This document shows, piece by piece, positions 47,734-59,100 of a stretch of DNA of 64,000 nt; the stretch's first letter is position 1, and each line of letters starts with the position of its first letter. The stretch is from Hsuehochloa calcarea (lineage: Eukaryota; Streptophyta; Magnoliopsida; Poales; Poaceae): contig CM070604.1 in NCBI GenBank assembly GCA_036346395.1, positions 35,429,662 through 35,493,661 on the forward strand. The letters are read 5' to 3'. The position numbers and the translations under genes were made by a program. The notes below the pieces were generated by a model. It was not told the origin of the DNA, made no database searches, and worked only from the letters and a program-made list of their open reading frames with translations.

Positions 47734-49760
47734 TGTTGGACCGAAAAGGCGACTAGAGGGGGGGGGGTGAATAGGAGCACGCTCACTTTTTCAACCACGA
47801 TTAGATTCAACACAAATTTCACTCCAATAGCTATAGAAGCTATAAAGATCGATATACCAGTACAACGGAAGACTAGGATTGAATCCAATCAAAACCCCGA
47901 AGCAAAACAACAAAAAACAACCGAAACTTAATTTCCTAAGTGTAGGGCGGTCTGACCTCTACTCAGGGGTGGTCTGACCTCTCCAAGGGGCGGTCCGACC
48001 TCTACTCAGGGGCGGTCTGACTTCTCCAAGGGGCGGTCCGACCTCTAGCTAGGGCGGTCTGACCTCCAGCCTGATGAACAGTGAATCAGCCCGAAAAACG
48101 AAGTTGCAAATAGGTCTAACTTTTGATCTACAACTCCAAACTTCATGAAACTTGGAACACACCTTCTCTAGGATGTCAGGAACCTATTCCAATCGAAGAT
48201 CGTGAAGATCCATGGAAAAGTTATGACCTTTTTCAGTTTGAGAGAGGGATGGTTCAAAACCGAGTCAAAACGAAAACTAGATCTAAAAACTTGCTCGTGG
48301 GTGATTGATGATCAAGATGATCTTAGATGTGTTCCCACATGTCACAGAAAGCTAGATCATGAGAAGAAATCAATCAAAAACATGCGAATCAAAGAAAGAC
48401 TCAAAATCACCAAATAGAGAGAAGAAGGGCAAATGAACTCATCTTGAAGAGAACTCTTCTTTGGATTGATTTGATAATGTATCGACATGACCACTCATAC
48501 AGATACGCATGGACACAAGATCAAAACATCTCTCTCTCTAGAACCCTATCCTCCACTAAACCTTCCCTAAGCACCTAAGCCAAAACTAGGGTTTCAAGCA
48601 TGAAAGGGTTAGTTGGGGGTGCAGCCACCTCCCTCCTATTTATAGTGGAGGCCTAGACCTTCTAGAAGAGTAACCCAAATGGGCTCCCGTTAAGGCCCAA
48701 AATAAACGGGTCACACACGCACGTATCTCGAAGCGCCGTCTTCATCTCCTCTTGATCTACTCCGCTTCTCCACGCCATCTTGCGCCGCGAGTCGTCAAAA
48801 GTCACCAAGGCGGTATTTGGTATAATTACCAAAATACCCCTTCTCGATCTTTTTGCAAAGACCGAGTCCCATCTTTGTGAAGCACCTCCCATGCTTCGCC
48901 ACGTGTAGGTTGATCAACGGCTCTCAACATGCTCAAGTCTCTCCCATCCGGCTCCCACCGTAACCACCATGGCACTTGCACCGACCCCGCGCCGCTTGAT
49001 CCAACCAACAGATCAATCGCCTGCTCGGTCATCATTGTCAATTCTGTGCCATGCTTGACTCCATTGACCTCACCCGCTTCCCGATCGTTCGACCTCACTC
49101 AAGCCTAGTCCCGATCATCCTTGCCGTGACCGTCGTTGACCACCAAGCAACCCGCACAACAATAAACAAGCAAATCGAATCCGGAATAAGTTCTTCACAA
49201 CTTGACCCACGTTAGTCAAAACATGCATCATGCAACACATATGCATCAAACCCATGACTTTGACCTAACAAATCATCATCGCCACGGTTGGCCGATGAAC
49301 AAGTCGAACCGGCCGACCGCCCCTCAGACCGGCTCGATCACCAGCCTTCCTACCGATCGCCACCACAAGGCGGTCGGCCGATCACCAGAGGACTTAGCCA
49401 ATTTTCAACCCCAAAATCCAAACCTCGGAAACTTTAAACCAATAGATCTTTTGCTTGGGGACTCCAAAAATTATGAGACCAAGTGCATTGGGATCCCCTC
49501 ACTTGTCTACAACACCTATTTTTGGCCCAGCCCATTCTGACCATTTTTTGTCACGGCCGGTCTGACCGCCGCACATGGCCGGTCCGACCGATTTGGGACC
49601 GATCGGACCGCCATGCTATGGCCGGTCGGACCGCCCCTGTCCAGAATGCCTGAACAGTTCTGAAAACTTTGTCGAAAACCCGTGAAACGACAAACCATTA
49701 ACTCCATTGCCAATTGTCACATCATCCTAAGATCTGGAGCATATCCCCATGATATCCACA
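47734..49760 (-). repeat. 5' LTR of element C
   Basis: This is the partner of 38530-40533, highly similar but with a six-unit minisatellite (47945-48067), a few one-base indels and substitutions. Its TATA box is at about 48638-48645 (minus strand). Confidence 0.92.
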
Positions 49761-49765
49761 CATCA

Positions 49766-51526
49766 TCCCGAACAAGGGTCTTGATTTTATTTGTGCGCCT
49801 CCTCACCGAGGCCCTCACATGGAAAAAGTCAGTATTCAAGTCTCCCTCCCTAAGCTAGTCCACTCGAGATCGTTGTTGTGCCATAATCTCCTCCCTTTCA
49901 AAGAGCTCGCAGAGGTGGTGATCAACCGCACGCTCCTCCTAGATCATGAAATCAGTCACATGCGCCAAGCGCAAAGACTTAATACGAAACTCAAGCTTTT
50001 GTATCTCCTTGCACACCGAAACAAAGGACACTTTGCTCCATCGGCCAAGAGAATGGGCCAGCTGGTGCAGATTCATCCAAGTAGATTATAGCAAATGGGT
50101 GCCATCGTTTCCCTCTACCCAAGCCTGCTCCAGCACCTCTTTATAATCCAGTGAACGCAACCACATTGCCTCAAAACGGAAACCCTGCTGCACCAGAGGG
50201 TGCTCCACCGCCCCACTCTAAGAGGATAAGGAGATAGAGATAGCATGGTGATTGGACGTTGTCGTTATGACATTCTCCACAAGACAATCCTCAAACAAGC
50301 GAGAAAACTCGTCATTTGCTACTGCCCGATCAAGTCGAACCTTGACATTAGAATCAACATCTTACTTATTCATCCATGTGAATTTTGGTCCCAAAAAACC
50401 CAAGTTGATAAGCCCACAATCATCTAAGCAATCACAAAACATGGCCATCTGGGAATCATACCTATCTCTGAAACCCATGTGTTCATCGTGGCAAAGGGCC
50501 TCATTGAAATCGCCACAACAGATCCATGTACCATTCCATTGGGCATGCATGAACCTGAGAAAATCCAAAAATTTGCGCCTATGTTCTCTTCGAGGTTCAC
50601 CATAAATAGAGGTAGCACACCAGGTTGCACTGGACTCTGTTGACACAAGAACATCGATACAATTGGAAATAAAATCTTTCAAGGAGACCGTATATGGCTA
50701 CATCCAAAAAAGTGGAAGGCCGCCACTGAGGCCCACACAACTGACTACAAAACAACTCGAGTAACCCAAAGACCACAAGAAGCTTCGAACTTTATTATCC
50801 CTTGTCTTAGTTTTAGACAAGAAGAGGATGGCAGGAATGTATGTCTTCACTAACCAGCGAAGCTCGCCAAACCTCGACAATTCCAACACAAGAGACTCAT
50901 TGCATGTGGCAGGGTTGTACCGTAGCCACCGCCAGATATGACGATTGAGATGAAGCATCTGTTGAGTCCTTTTTGAGTTTCTTGTTAGAGTCACAACTTT
51001 CCTCCACGCTGTCAGAACCAGGATGCTCTGTGACTCCCAATGCCAATGTTGTACCTTTTTGTACCACTGTAAGAGCCAAAGATACCCCTCCTCAACAGCA
51101 GGAGCGAGAGTAGAAGATTCCTTATGCCTATACTCCTTGTATTGATTGCGCTTAAGCCCCATAATGTTCTTCTTGTATATCTGAACGTGGGAGAGATCCT
51201 TCCCAGCAACAAAACTTGTGTGGTTCATCACATCAAACATATTTTTAAACTGGGCTATTAGAAGCACCTCACCCATAAGTCTCGATCGGCAACGTGTCCT
51301 TGTCCAGGTCAACATGCACACCACAGCTAGAACTAGAGCTTCCAGCCCCTAGTGATTTCGTGTGATTAAAAGTACCACATGATGTCTCCTTTTGATCATG
51401 AGCAGCAGAGCCGCAGTCTGTCGAAAATGAATTATTGTCGGACCGTACGCTTGATGAGACCTTCTTACGCGTAAACGGTGCACAAAGACGGTCACTAGAG
51501 TACAATGGCTTCCCATCAACATCCCG
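49766..51526 (-). pseudogene. LINE ORF1 end and APE-type endonuclease (broken)
   Basis: The segment downstream of the zinc knuckle (RLCAPFTRKKVSSSV, 51269-51505) is the C terminus of ORF1. The endonuclease of ORF2 is seen in SIYGEPRREHRRKFLDFL, WICCGDFNEAL and LGPKFTWMN (50362-50682), matching the apurinic endonuclease fold with its GDFN motif. The frame is broken several times between 49770 and 50360. Confidence 0.83.
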
Positions 51527-53171
51527 TGAAGGGATATGGGTAGACTACGCTAGCTGGCAATTCAAAAATTCTACCATGTAAACCAGGATACCAGGCAAGG
51601 AAGAGATCACAGATCGTTACCACCAGACGCGCAATGCAGCGGAAGAAGAGTTAGAGCAGCCTGGTCCAACGAAGAGCACGTCGATGTAGTGGTCATAGTC
51701 GATAGTCCGGCGTAGTCGTCGTCGATCATCTCCTCCAGCAACCAATCGCTTTCCTTGCAATGTCGCGGATTGTCCTCGAGTGCAACAGCAACCGCAGTAG
51801 CGCCTCTACAGTATCCACACGTCCAGGGAAGGAACACTATACGACGGTGTGCTAGCACCAAGTCGCACGGGAAGGCTCTCTCAAGAAGATGGTGGCTAGG
51901 GTTTGGAGCAACTCACGTCAACTCTTGTCATGTGTCTCTTTTGTTACCTATCTCTCTTCCCAACAACCTCAAGCATATCCTTAAATAGTGCCCATGATAG
52001 ATCCTATCCGAACACATTTGACGAATCGTATCTGTACTGGTTTGTTCCAACCCGTTACGTGTGTGACACTGTAGGTTCATGCATAATCGATTGTAACTCA
52101 AAAACTCCTTTCCAATCACGAGTCGTCAACAGCACCTAGCAGGACATAACGATTCCCGAATACACACGAATTATATCGGACAAACCTTAATGCAATATGA
52201 TCTACAACCAGGTCCTATTTTGGTCTCGACTAGTTCGCAACTCCTTACGACCAAGTTTTGACCAGCCTATGACCAGCTCGTTTTTTTTGTCACGATCAGT
52301 TCGTAACTCCTTATGATCAGGTTTCGACAACTTGGTGATCATGTTCGACCAGCCTACGACTAGCTCGTATCTTCATACGACTAGTATGTATCTGATTGAA
52401 CTGAACAACCAGCTCGTGTATTCTCCTTTTGCCTTACGATATCTGATTGAACTCCAGGTGAGATAATATGTCATCCATGAATTGTTCAATACTTTCTCGA
52501 CAGAGTGATAGATAACTTCATGTGGTCGAACTCTTCGACCACCAGTAGCATGGCCATGCACTTTCTTTATCCGACCACATTGAGGGGCCCAGAGACATCT
52601 CTCCTGTTATGTTAGGAGGGATAAATCCCATATCTGACTAGTCACATTCCTCCGCATGTTTCATAGCATACTCGAAAGCTACTTTTATGACTACCCAGTT
52701 ACGGAGTAGCGTTTGGTAACCCCAAAGTGTACTCTTACACATGTAGAAAACCATGCTGATCTCAGGCCTAAGGATTATACATCATCATTGCTTGAGATCA
52801 ACTGATGACACATGAAAACATAATAATCTTAGCAGTGTCTCAAGGTGGGTCAATCCAATACCATGTTCTCCAACATGTGTTCACATTATTGATTCGATAT
52901 CCCTATATCCATGACCGGTGAAACATGGTCATCAATCAATACATATGCTGGTCGATAGAGTCACTAGTGTTTCGACCAGTGACATCCGATCAGGGATACA
53001 TTTATAACAACATCATCATAAGTTAAAAAAGCTTCACCAATAAGTCACATACTCGTTAATCTTTATAACTGATGATTCATTCAAGGAACATAATAACACT
53101 TATTCAATAACACATAAACATAGATGTGATACAATCATCTCTATGATTGCCTCTATGGCATATCACCAACA
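51527..53171 (-). repeat. Solo LTR of a copia-type family (copy 2)
   Basis: On the minus strand it runs from TGTTGGTGATATGCC to CCATATCCCTTCA. It is bounded by the perfect target-site duplication TCCCG (51522-51526 and 53172-53176). It is 1,645 bp, without coding content. It sits inside LINE ORF1, just after the zinc knuckle, and is related to copy 1 at 34852-36130 in the opposite orientation. Confidence 0.87.
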
Positions 53172-53176
53172 TCCCG

Positions 53177-53285
53177 TTCCCTAGGCGTCAGACATTCCAT
53201 GGAGGAATGACCCAAGCGGCCGCACGAGAAGCAATACAGTGGGAGGCACTCGTACAAGACATCGTGTGCATGTCTGGCGATGGAC
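53177..53285 (-). pseudogene. LINE ORF1 zinc knuckle fragment
   Basis: One minus-strand frame reads CFSCGRLGHSSMEC, the CCHC knuckle of plant LINE ORF1, directly beside the solo LTR. The LINE cannot be followed upstream beyond about 53285, where a MITE begins. Confidence 0.75.
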
Positions 53286-53290
53286 ACGTT

Positions 53291-53632
53291 TAGACCTATT
53301 CATGGGCAGCCTAGACGAGTGGCCCACCCTAGAGCCTGACCCAAATTTTCGGGTTAGGCCAGGCTTGAGCCCCAATTTTTGTATCGAATGTACATCCTAA
53401 AGCCCGAAAAAGTCCGACATCATAACAAAAATAATAAATATTTTTTTAATAATCAAAATGAATTAAATACTAATCTTTATTCCAAAAAAGAATTAAAATA
53501 ATAATATTTCATGGTAAATGTGAATTTTAGTTTTTTCGGGCTTCGGGCCTAACATGTGTCGGGCTGTGCCAGGCTCGGGCATGCCTGTTTAGGACCAGAT
53601 TTTTTCAGGCTTGGCCTAGGACTTGAATATGT
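53291..53632. mobile_element. MITE-like element with TAGAC ends
   Basis: Imperfect terminal inverted repeats (TAGACCTATTCATGGG on the left, with TAGACATATTCA as the reverse of the right end) enclose GC-rich GGGCC-type arms and an AT-rich centre. It is probably a hAT-like MITE, but the target-site duplication is not clear. Confidence 0.55.
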
Positions 53633-53636
53633 CTAC

Positions 53637-54376
53637 ATAGGGGTGTCAACGGTTTGAATACGAGTCGAATAGTGGTCTTCACGTATTCATATTCGTATTT
53701 TCTAAACAAATAAGGATACACATTCGAATATTGTCGAATACGAATCGAATGTTACAACGAATACGAATACGAATCGAATACCTATTCAATTTTGATCGAA
53801 TTCGGGTATCTCTACTACTTAAAAATTGAAATTGGTGGTCGTTTGTCCTCTCTACCATCTTCAGCGTCCGTTGGATCAGCGAGCGGGGTACCGACATCCC
53901 AGATCATATCGCTGAGCACGTTGACGGTTGACGACCCGACATGCTCGGACTATATTTAGTTTTAATCTGTAGCAAAGCACGGTCATTGAACTAGTCCTCA
54001 TCACTAACGTAATGGCAAGATATTTATGATACTTTATCCTCATACATAGTATATTTAATCATTCTAGTTTATCTATTTCACCTAAAAACATGAATTCACA
54101 TTAAATTAAAAATACTCATCCAACTTATTAGCCATACTGTAATAAAATAGTGCAGATAAAATAACATTTTGGATGGCAAAAGTTAAAATAACATTTTGGA
54201 TGGCAAAAGTCCATACCATATTCATATACACATTTTTTATGTGAATGTGAATACGAATACGAATACGAATAGGGGAGACATTGCTAACCGGGTGGAAAAA
54301 TCTAAGTCATATTCGCATCCTATCAAATATGGTAGTTGAATAAAATGGATAATTCCTATCCGATTGACACTTCATG
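53637..54376. mobile_element. MITE-like element with GGGTGTCAA ends
   Basis: The left end GGGGTGTCAACGG is mirrored by CCGATTGACACTTC near 54376. ATGTCTA occurs just outside both sides. The body is full of ATTCGTATTCG/CGAATACGAAT repeats. It resembles hAT-like foldback MITEs and holds a small Helitron-like insert. Confidence 0.55.
53819..53994 (+). mobile_element. 176 bp Helitron-like element
   Basis: The element starts TCTCTACTACTTAAAAA and ends GTAGCAAAGCACGGTCATTG plus AACTAG. It sits between A (53818) and T (53995). These ends are typical of short non-autonomous grass Helitrons. It lies inside the MITE-like element. Confidence 0.75.
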
Positions 54377-54905
54377 TCTAGGTACGTTTGATGACTCAAG
54401 TGCAAATTTGGGATCTATTTCTATGATATAATAATAAAGTAATTTCTCTATTTGTTGTAACCTTTCATTTTTCAATCAGTTCCAGATATTTTTGCTTGCA
54501 AATTAGATGAGATTCCATGGGAAAAAAACATAATGACAAACTGCACCCTAAGGGATTAAAAGGCTATTTCATTTGCGCCTACATGTACAAAGCCAACATG
54601 GTGCTTGAATTTGGTATTATAAAATTTTTATCATTAGATTTTTTTAGAGAAATTTTTTTCATTATATATCGTTTGCAGTGAATTGAACAAATCTGGCAAG
54701 AGAATTAACTAGTTGCCAATGGAGATGTAAACCTGGTAGATTTTTTTAACAATGAACCAAATTCATTAGCAACTATACCGAATACATTTTTTTACAATCT
54801 GGTCAACTTTACCGAATTTTAGCAACTAAAATTGGCAATGCTTATTAGTCCTACGAAGCAAACACAGTGGGAAAACCTAGGCACTAGGAGTACCGCGGTG
54901 TAGTT
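54377..54905. other. Unassigned AT-rich spacer
   Basis: Half a kilobase with no coding signal and no recognisable repeat end before the CACTA terminus. Confidence 0.5.
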
Positions 54906-57900
54906 CACTACTACCGAAAAGGTCTTTACAGACGGTTCAAAAACGTCATCACAAACGGTTTCGTGAGCCGTTTGAGTTTATGGGTCAGTAATGATATGAG
55001 GTCATCATAGATGGTTTTTGAACCATCTGTGATGCAGACTATCACAGGCGGTTATCAACTTAAAATCGTCTATGATAGTTGACTATCACAGACGGTTTGT
55101 AGCAGAAACCGTATGTGATAGTTGATGTATCACAGACAGTTTGTAGATGAAATCGTCTGTAAGAGATTATGTACCACAGACAGTTTGTAGATGAAACCGC
55201 ATGTGAGAGCTGATGTATCACAGACAGTATGTCCTAAGGAACTGTCTACGATATTCTTTTGTATTGTTAAATCTATTTATGTTTACTAGCTAGTCTCAGA
55301 AAATACTAGCCATACCCTCTGAAACAAGCTGAAACACAACAAGTACATGTATACGTCCAATTCACATTCATTTCAGAAACAAGCACATCCAATTCACAAA
55401 TTAATTAACTAAAATTAACCATTCATGTACATTTACACACATGTACTATTAAGTTCAATCTTATCACAATCAAGTTCAATCTACATTATGGAACTTCCCA
55501 TTTGGGTTTATGACTTCATAGTTCAAGAATGACACAAACTATCCTCGAATGTTTATGAGCTCCAACGCAGTTGTATTGATGCTCACAACCTGTCACTAGG
55601 AAGATTAAATTTGTCCATATATAAATCGATAAGTATGAAATAATTATTACAAGATTGACAAACCTGAGGATCATTGGTCATCGCAGAACTGACGAGTAGT
55701 TCCATATTGTGGCAAACCTAGTATCCACAGAAGTTGCAGGTCGACGGCGACTGGTGGCACTGCAAAAATATAATTGGTTAGTTCAAGAGGCATTACTACG
55801 AAGTGCTATATGGTATTAATGTGTACTAGCGAATACCGGAAAATTTCGATTGTGCTGCGGAATACTTCCCTTGCCTTTTCTCTCTTTTAGCATAGTACAC
55901 GACGAATGACCTACGTGATTCCAAGAAGTTAGCCTTAGCCATTGCAAAGGAAGGAAAGACTACAATAGAGTTATCTATAGAGGAAATGTGTTTACCCGTC
56001 AATTAATAATCGGACAATTGTGAAGTCGTGTGCGGCCCTCTCTAGGGAATCTAGGTATATTACCCTGTTCCATTTTAGTATAATTACAATTAGAATCCAG
56101 TGGAACCTACACAAGTATATTGCCATGGTCATTAAACCTAAGTTCGTGTTGCTTATAAAAAGTATAAATCAACAAGTATAGCCACTAATGCAGCACTTAC
56201 TCCTAGTTGTAGGGCAAAAGTATGAATTCTTTGTCGTGGTGAGCCATCAATGACTCTGTTATGTAATCCTCGATGAATTTTGCATTCCCCTTGAGGGTTT
56301 GCAAGGAGACCAAGTGTGGGTCGAGGAAACCTACCGGTGAATTCCTTAATTTGGATTCAGAAATCATGTGTATATATACAAAAGCAAGGAGTTATATATA
56401 ACATTTATCGGTATTACACGAACGTTTACCGTGATTGTACTCACTGGTAATGTCCAACATCGCATGAGTGAGGCGTCGAGGTTGAAGAGCAAGAACAAGT
56501 CCTCCAAGGTCACTGTGAAGACACAGTCTTGCACCACGTGGTTAAGATGATCCTTTTTGAACTTAACGTTGACACCCGAGTGTCGCTGTCCATCCGTCTT
56601 GTTGGCCTATTCCATGTATCATACATGCAATCTCGTGTAAGCGAATCTTATGGTATGGTCGTGATGTACCGTCTCAACCAACGGCTCGCCTAGCATGAAT
56701 TTTCGGGCCAACGACAAGAAGGGGATATCAGAACATGAGTTGACCGTCTTTGATTTGCCCTTGTTGCCTTTCTTTTTAGAGATCAACTTCATGAGAGTTG
56801 ACCGAGCACGAGGTGTAGATGAATCTGATGCAACGGGCCCTTGCCGCTTCGGTGCAAGTAACTCCTGTGGACTTGACACCGTTGTAGGATATTCCCATGA
56901 AGTTGATACCAGAGCAGGTAGCTCCAGGTAGATGTCACTCTTGGGCCACTGGATGAATTTTCTAATAGTTTTCCCTAGAGTCACAACCTCGTCGTTTGTG
57001 GGAATCTGCAGTGAGGCTACCACAAAATTGGCATAAACACCGTCCGCATTCACTTTTGCGAAACCCGGTGCTGGATTTACACCGTGTACCAAAGCCCCGA
57101 CACCGGATGGATACACTTGGCCCCAAGCAGCATCTAGGGCAATAGAGGTATATCTCACTTGGAGCTTGCACTTCATAGCCACCTACATAATGATACAAAA
57201 TTAGCTACTCCAACAGGCCTATCAATGGGTCGAGCATTCTAGAGGTAATAATTATTACTAGGATGTCATTGACAGGAAACCTGTCATCGCCTTTTGGGGT
57301 AGAGTTAGGGTTATACGCGTAGCTACTTGGAAGTTTGGGGGCTAGCTAGCACAATAGGGGCAGGGGCTTGCAACTGATTTTTTTTCCTAAGGCTTTCCTC
57401 AAGCCTCTCCATCTACCGCCGTGTCTCATCTCTAACGCGATTATTGATCTCATCTCTGATGGATTCAGTGATCTCATCTCTAAGGGATTCATGAATCTCC
57501 TCTCGTAGCCGTGCATCGTGCTCGGCTTTGGCTCTCTTCCTACTCCGGTACGCTTCGGAGTCTACAAGGAATCCATATTTCTATGGAACATAAAGACCAA
57601 GGCCTCTCATGCTTCTCGGGTGCTCATTGTTTCTCAGGGCCGCATAGAGTATATCTCTCTCCCTGACTGCCTGGAATGAGCCTTGGGAAGATTGTGCACT
57701 CAGCGTTTCCTGTAATAGCCCGACATGTCATTTCACTTGCTATGAAGTTATGGAGTAATTACAAACTAGGTAGTTCAATATCTTACCAGGAGCTGGGACA
57801 CTTCCTCCTCTGCGGGTTTTGAAAAGGAGATGGCCCCCGAAGATAGTGTAGATGACCTCGCACTTAGCCAGTTTCGGGTGCGCTTATTAGAGATCCCGAT

Positions 57901-58590
57901 AAATGACGGGGAGACTTTCGAACGGTTTGCCTGCCAGTCCTGATCCCTCTATTGCTAGATTTTACCCTTATACCCAGCGGTGTCGAGTTTGTGAGGGTGC
58001 ATTTTTTTTCCTAGAGGGCCCTGTGCATCGCACTTTCACTCCTAAAATCATCTGTCATCTTCTTCGCCACAAACTCTTCCTATAACTCTTCCAAGAACGG
58101 ATACTTGCGGAAGGGCGTCAGATCCTTCTTCACGTAGTTCTTGACAAGCGTGTTCTTGAAGTTCTTCCACGCTTTGCACACTTGTAGCAACGCCTGTCAT
58201 CGCACGGAGTCCTGGTGTTGTTCCGGGACCTCGAACGATAGGAAAATATCCGTCAGCAGCTCACCTTTTCTGAGCTTTGGTCAACTCCTTCCACCAATCG
58301 TAGGTGATGTTGACCCGTTTCCGTGTAACTATTTCAACCGTTCTCCAGAATGCGGACGCTGCTCGGAGAGGATTGATAGGGGTTCCATACTCATCGACCT
58401 CCGTGATGGTAAATCGGCCCCCGGGCCTTTTCGATATTCCTCTTCTTCTACTACGCTTGGATATTCCAGAGAACGGTGCATCAGACGCATAAGGCGAAGA
58501 TGACGAAGGATGAGAAGAAGACGTATTCATAAGAAATATAGGTTCTGACACGCTTAAAAATATTATCATAAGATTCGATCTCTATGTGTA
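54906..58590 (-). mobile_element. CACTA (En/Spm-like) DNA transposon, one end recognised
   Basis: The left end reads CACTACTACCGAAAAGG. It is followed by about 340 bp dense in subterminal repeats of the TCACAGACGGTTTGTAG type in both orientations (54925-55245), the hallmark of CACTA elements. The body on the minus strand holds transposase-associated coding remnants. No opposing CACTA terminus was found by 59.1 kb, so the right limit is uncertain and the element may be truncated. Confidence 0.82.
55640..58569 (-). pseudogene. CACTA-associated protein: Transposase_24-, DUF8039- and Ulp1-like (broken)
   Basis: In transcript order: an N-terminal part (58261-58569) with PINPLRAASAFWRTVE; a Transposase_24-like segment with FKNTLVKNYVKKDLTPFRKY (about 58090-58170); a charged stretch near 57400-57550; a DUF8039-like segment (56619-57182) with QIPTNDEVVTLGKTIRKFI; and a C48/Ulp1 protease-like part with HHDKEFILLPYN (about 56210) and FCGY-VCH, with a stop inside (about 55720). 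Stops and splice-like gaps break it. Such proteins accompany CACTA elements in grasses. The TNPD-type transposase itself is not seen. Confidence 0.7.
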
Positions 58591-59100
58591 TGGGTATACC
58601 CACCAATTAATAAATAATTAGTATATGTAGGGAAGAAATTAAGACCAATACAATGACATAATTGACATATAAACATGTAAATCCTCTAAGTCATTTAAAA
58701 GGAATAATATGCTCAACACAAACACCATGTGAACAAATGAAATCGACATAAAGCTAAGATTTAACGTTTTGATATTGCTTTCAGATGTAGAGTGAGCATT
58801 CCAGTTAGAGCTCTAGATCAAACCCAATTACCAAAACAATTTCAGTACAAGACTATTATCATCACGGAGCATTCATCTCAAGCACACCACACCGCATTGC
58901 CATATATTCCAATACAGTATCTAAACAAATACCATATGAATCACTAATTAGAACAAATACAAATTCCTAAAACAAGTACAACACCTCATACTACTTAGTG
59001 TTTGAACCAGATACATAAGTTCATGAGGACCATGATAGCATGACAAATTATTGATAGAAGGAGTGAGGGAAAGGGGTGTCGGGGTTAGCAACTCGGCATC
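58591..59100. other. Unassigned AT-rich sequence
   Basis: This may be the decayed 5' part of the CACTA element. No subterminal repeats or coding signal are seen. Confidence 0.4.

Larger units (their letters stand above)
38530..49760 (-). mobile_element. Sirevirus-like copia retrotransposon (element C), nested in the LINE
   Basis: Direct LTRs of 2,004 bp (38530-40533) and 2,027 bp (47734-49760) are bounded by the target-site duplication CATCA (38525-38529 and 49761-49765). On the minus strand a primer-binding site, TGGTATCGAGCC (one base short of the usual form), lies just inside the 5' LTR. Gag, protease, integrase, reverse transcriptase and RNase H follow, then a 1.8 kb 3' spacer with several polypurine tracts. 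The 11.2 kb length, 2 kb LTRs, long coiled-coil gag and multiple polypurine tracts fit the Sirevirus genus. It belongs to the same family as element B. Coding regions carry several frameshifts. Confidence 0.92.
34271..53285 (-). mobile_element. L1-type LINE retrotransposon, split into four pieces
   Basis: On the minus strand, LINE segments lie at about 53177-53285 (ORF1 zinc knuckle), 49766-51526 (ORF1 end and endonuclease), 36131-38524 (reverse transcriptase and zf-RVT) and 34271-34851 (RNase H and poly-A tail, read as a T run at 34271-34286). Insertions 51527-53171, 38530-49760 and 34852-36130 separate them. The pieces sum to about 4.8 kb, short of the usual plant L1 length. The 5' end is cut within ORF1, as is common for LINEs. 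Multiple frameshifts make it inactive. Confidence 0.85.

Noticed and set aside
38739..48067. CRISPR-like array from regularly spaced GGGCGGTCTGACC units
   Set aside because: The units are contiguous minisatellite repeats inside plant retrotransposon LTRs, with no spacers and no Cas genes.
34852..53171. The two related blocks taken as terminal inverted repeats of one giant transposon
   Set aside because: Each block has its own target-site duplication (GCAAC/GTAAC and TCCCG), TG/CA ends and LTR-like layout, so they are separate solo LTR insertions.
58984..58997. TACTACTTAGTG as the opposite CACTA terminus
   Set aside because: It does not match the left end CACTACTACCG beyond a few bases and has no subterminal repeats next to it.
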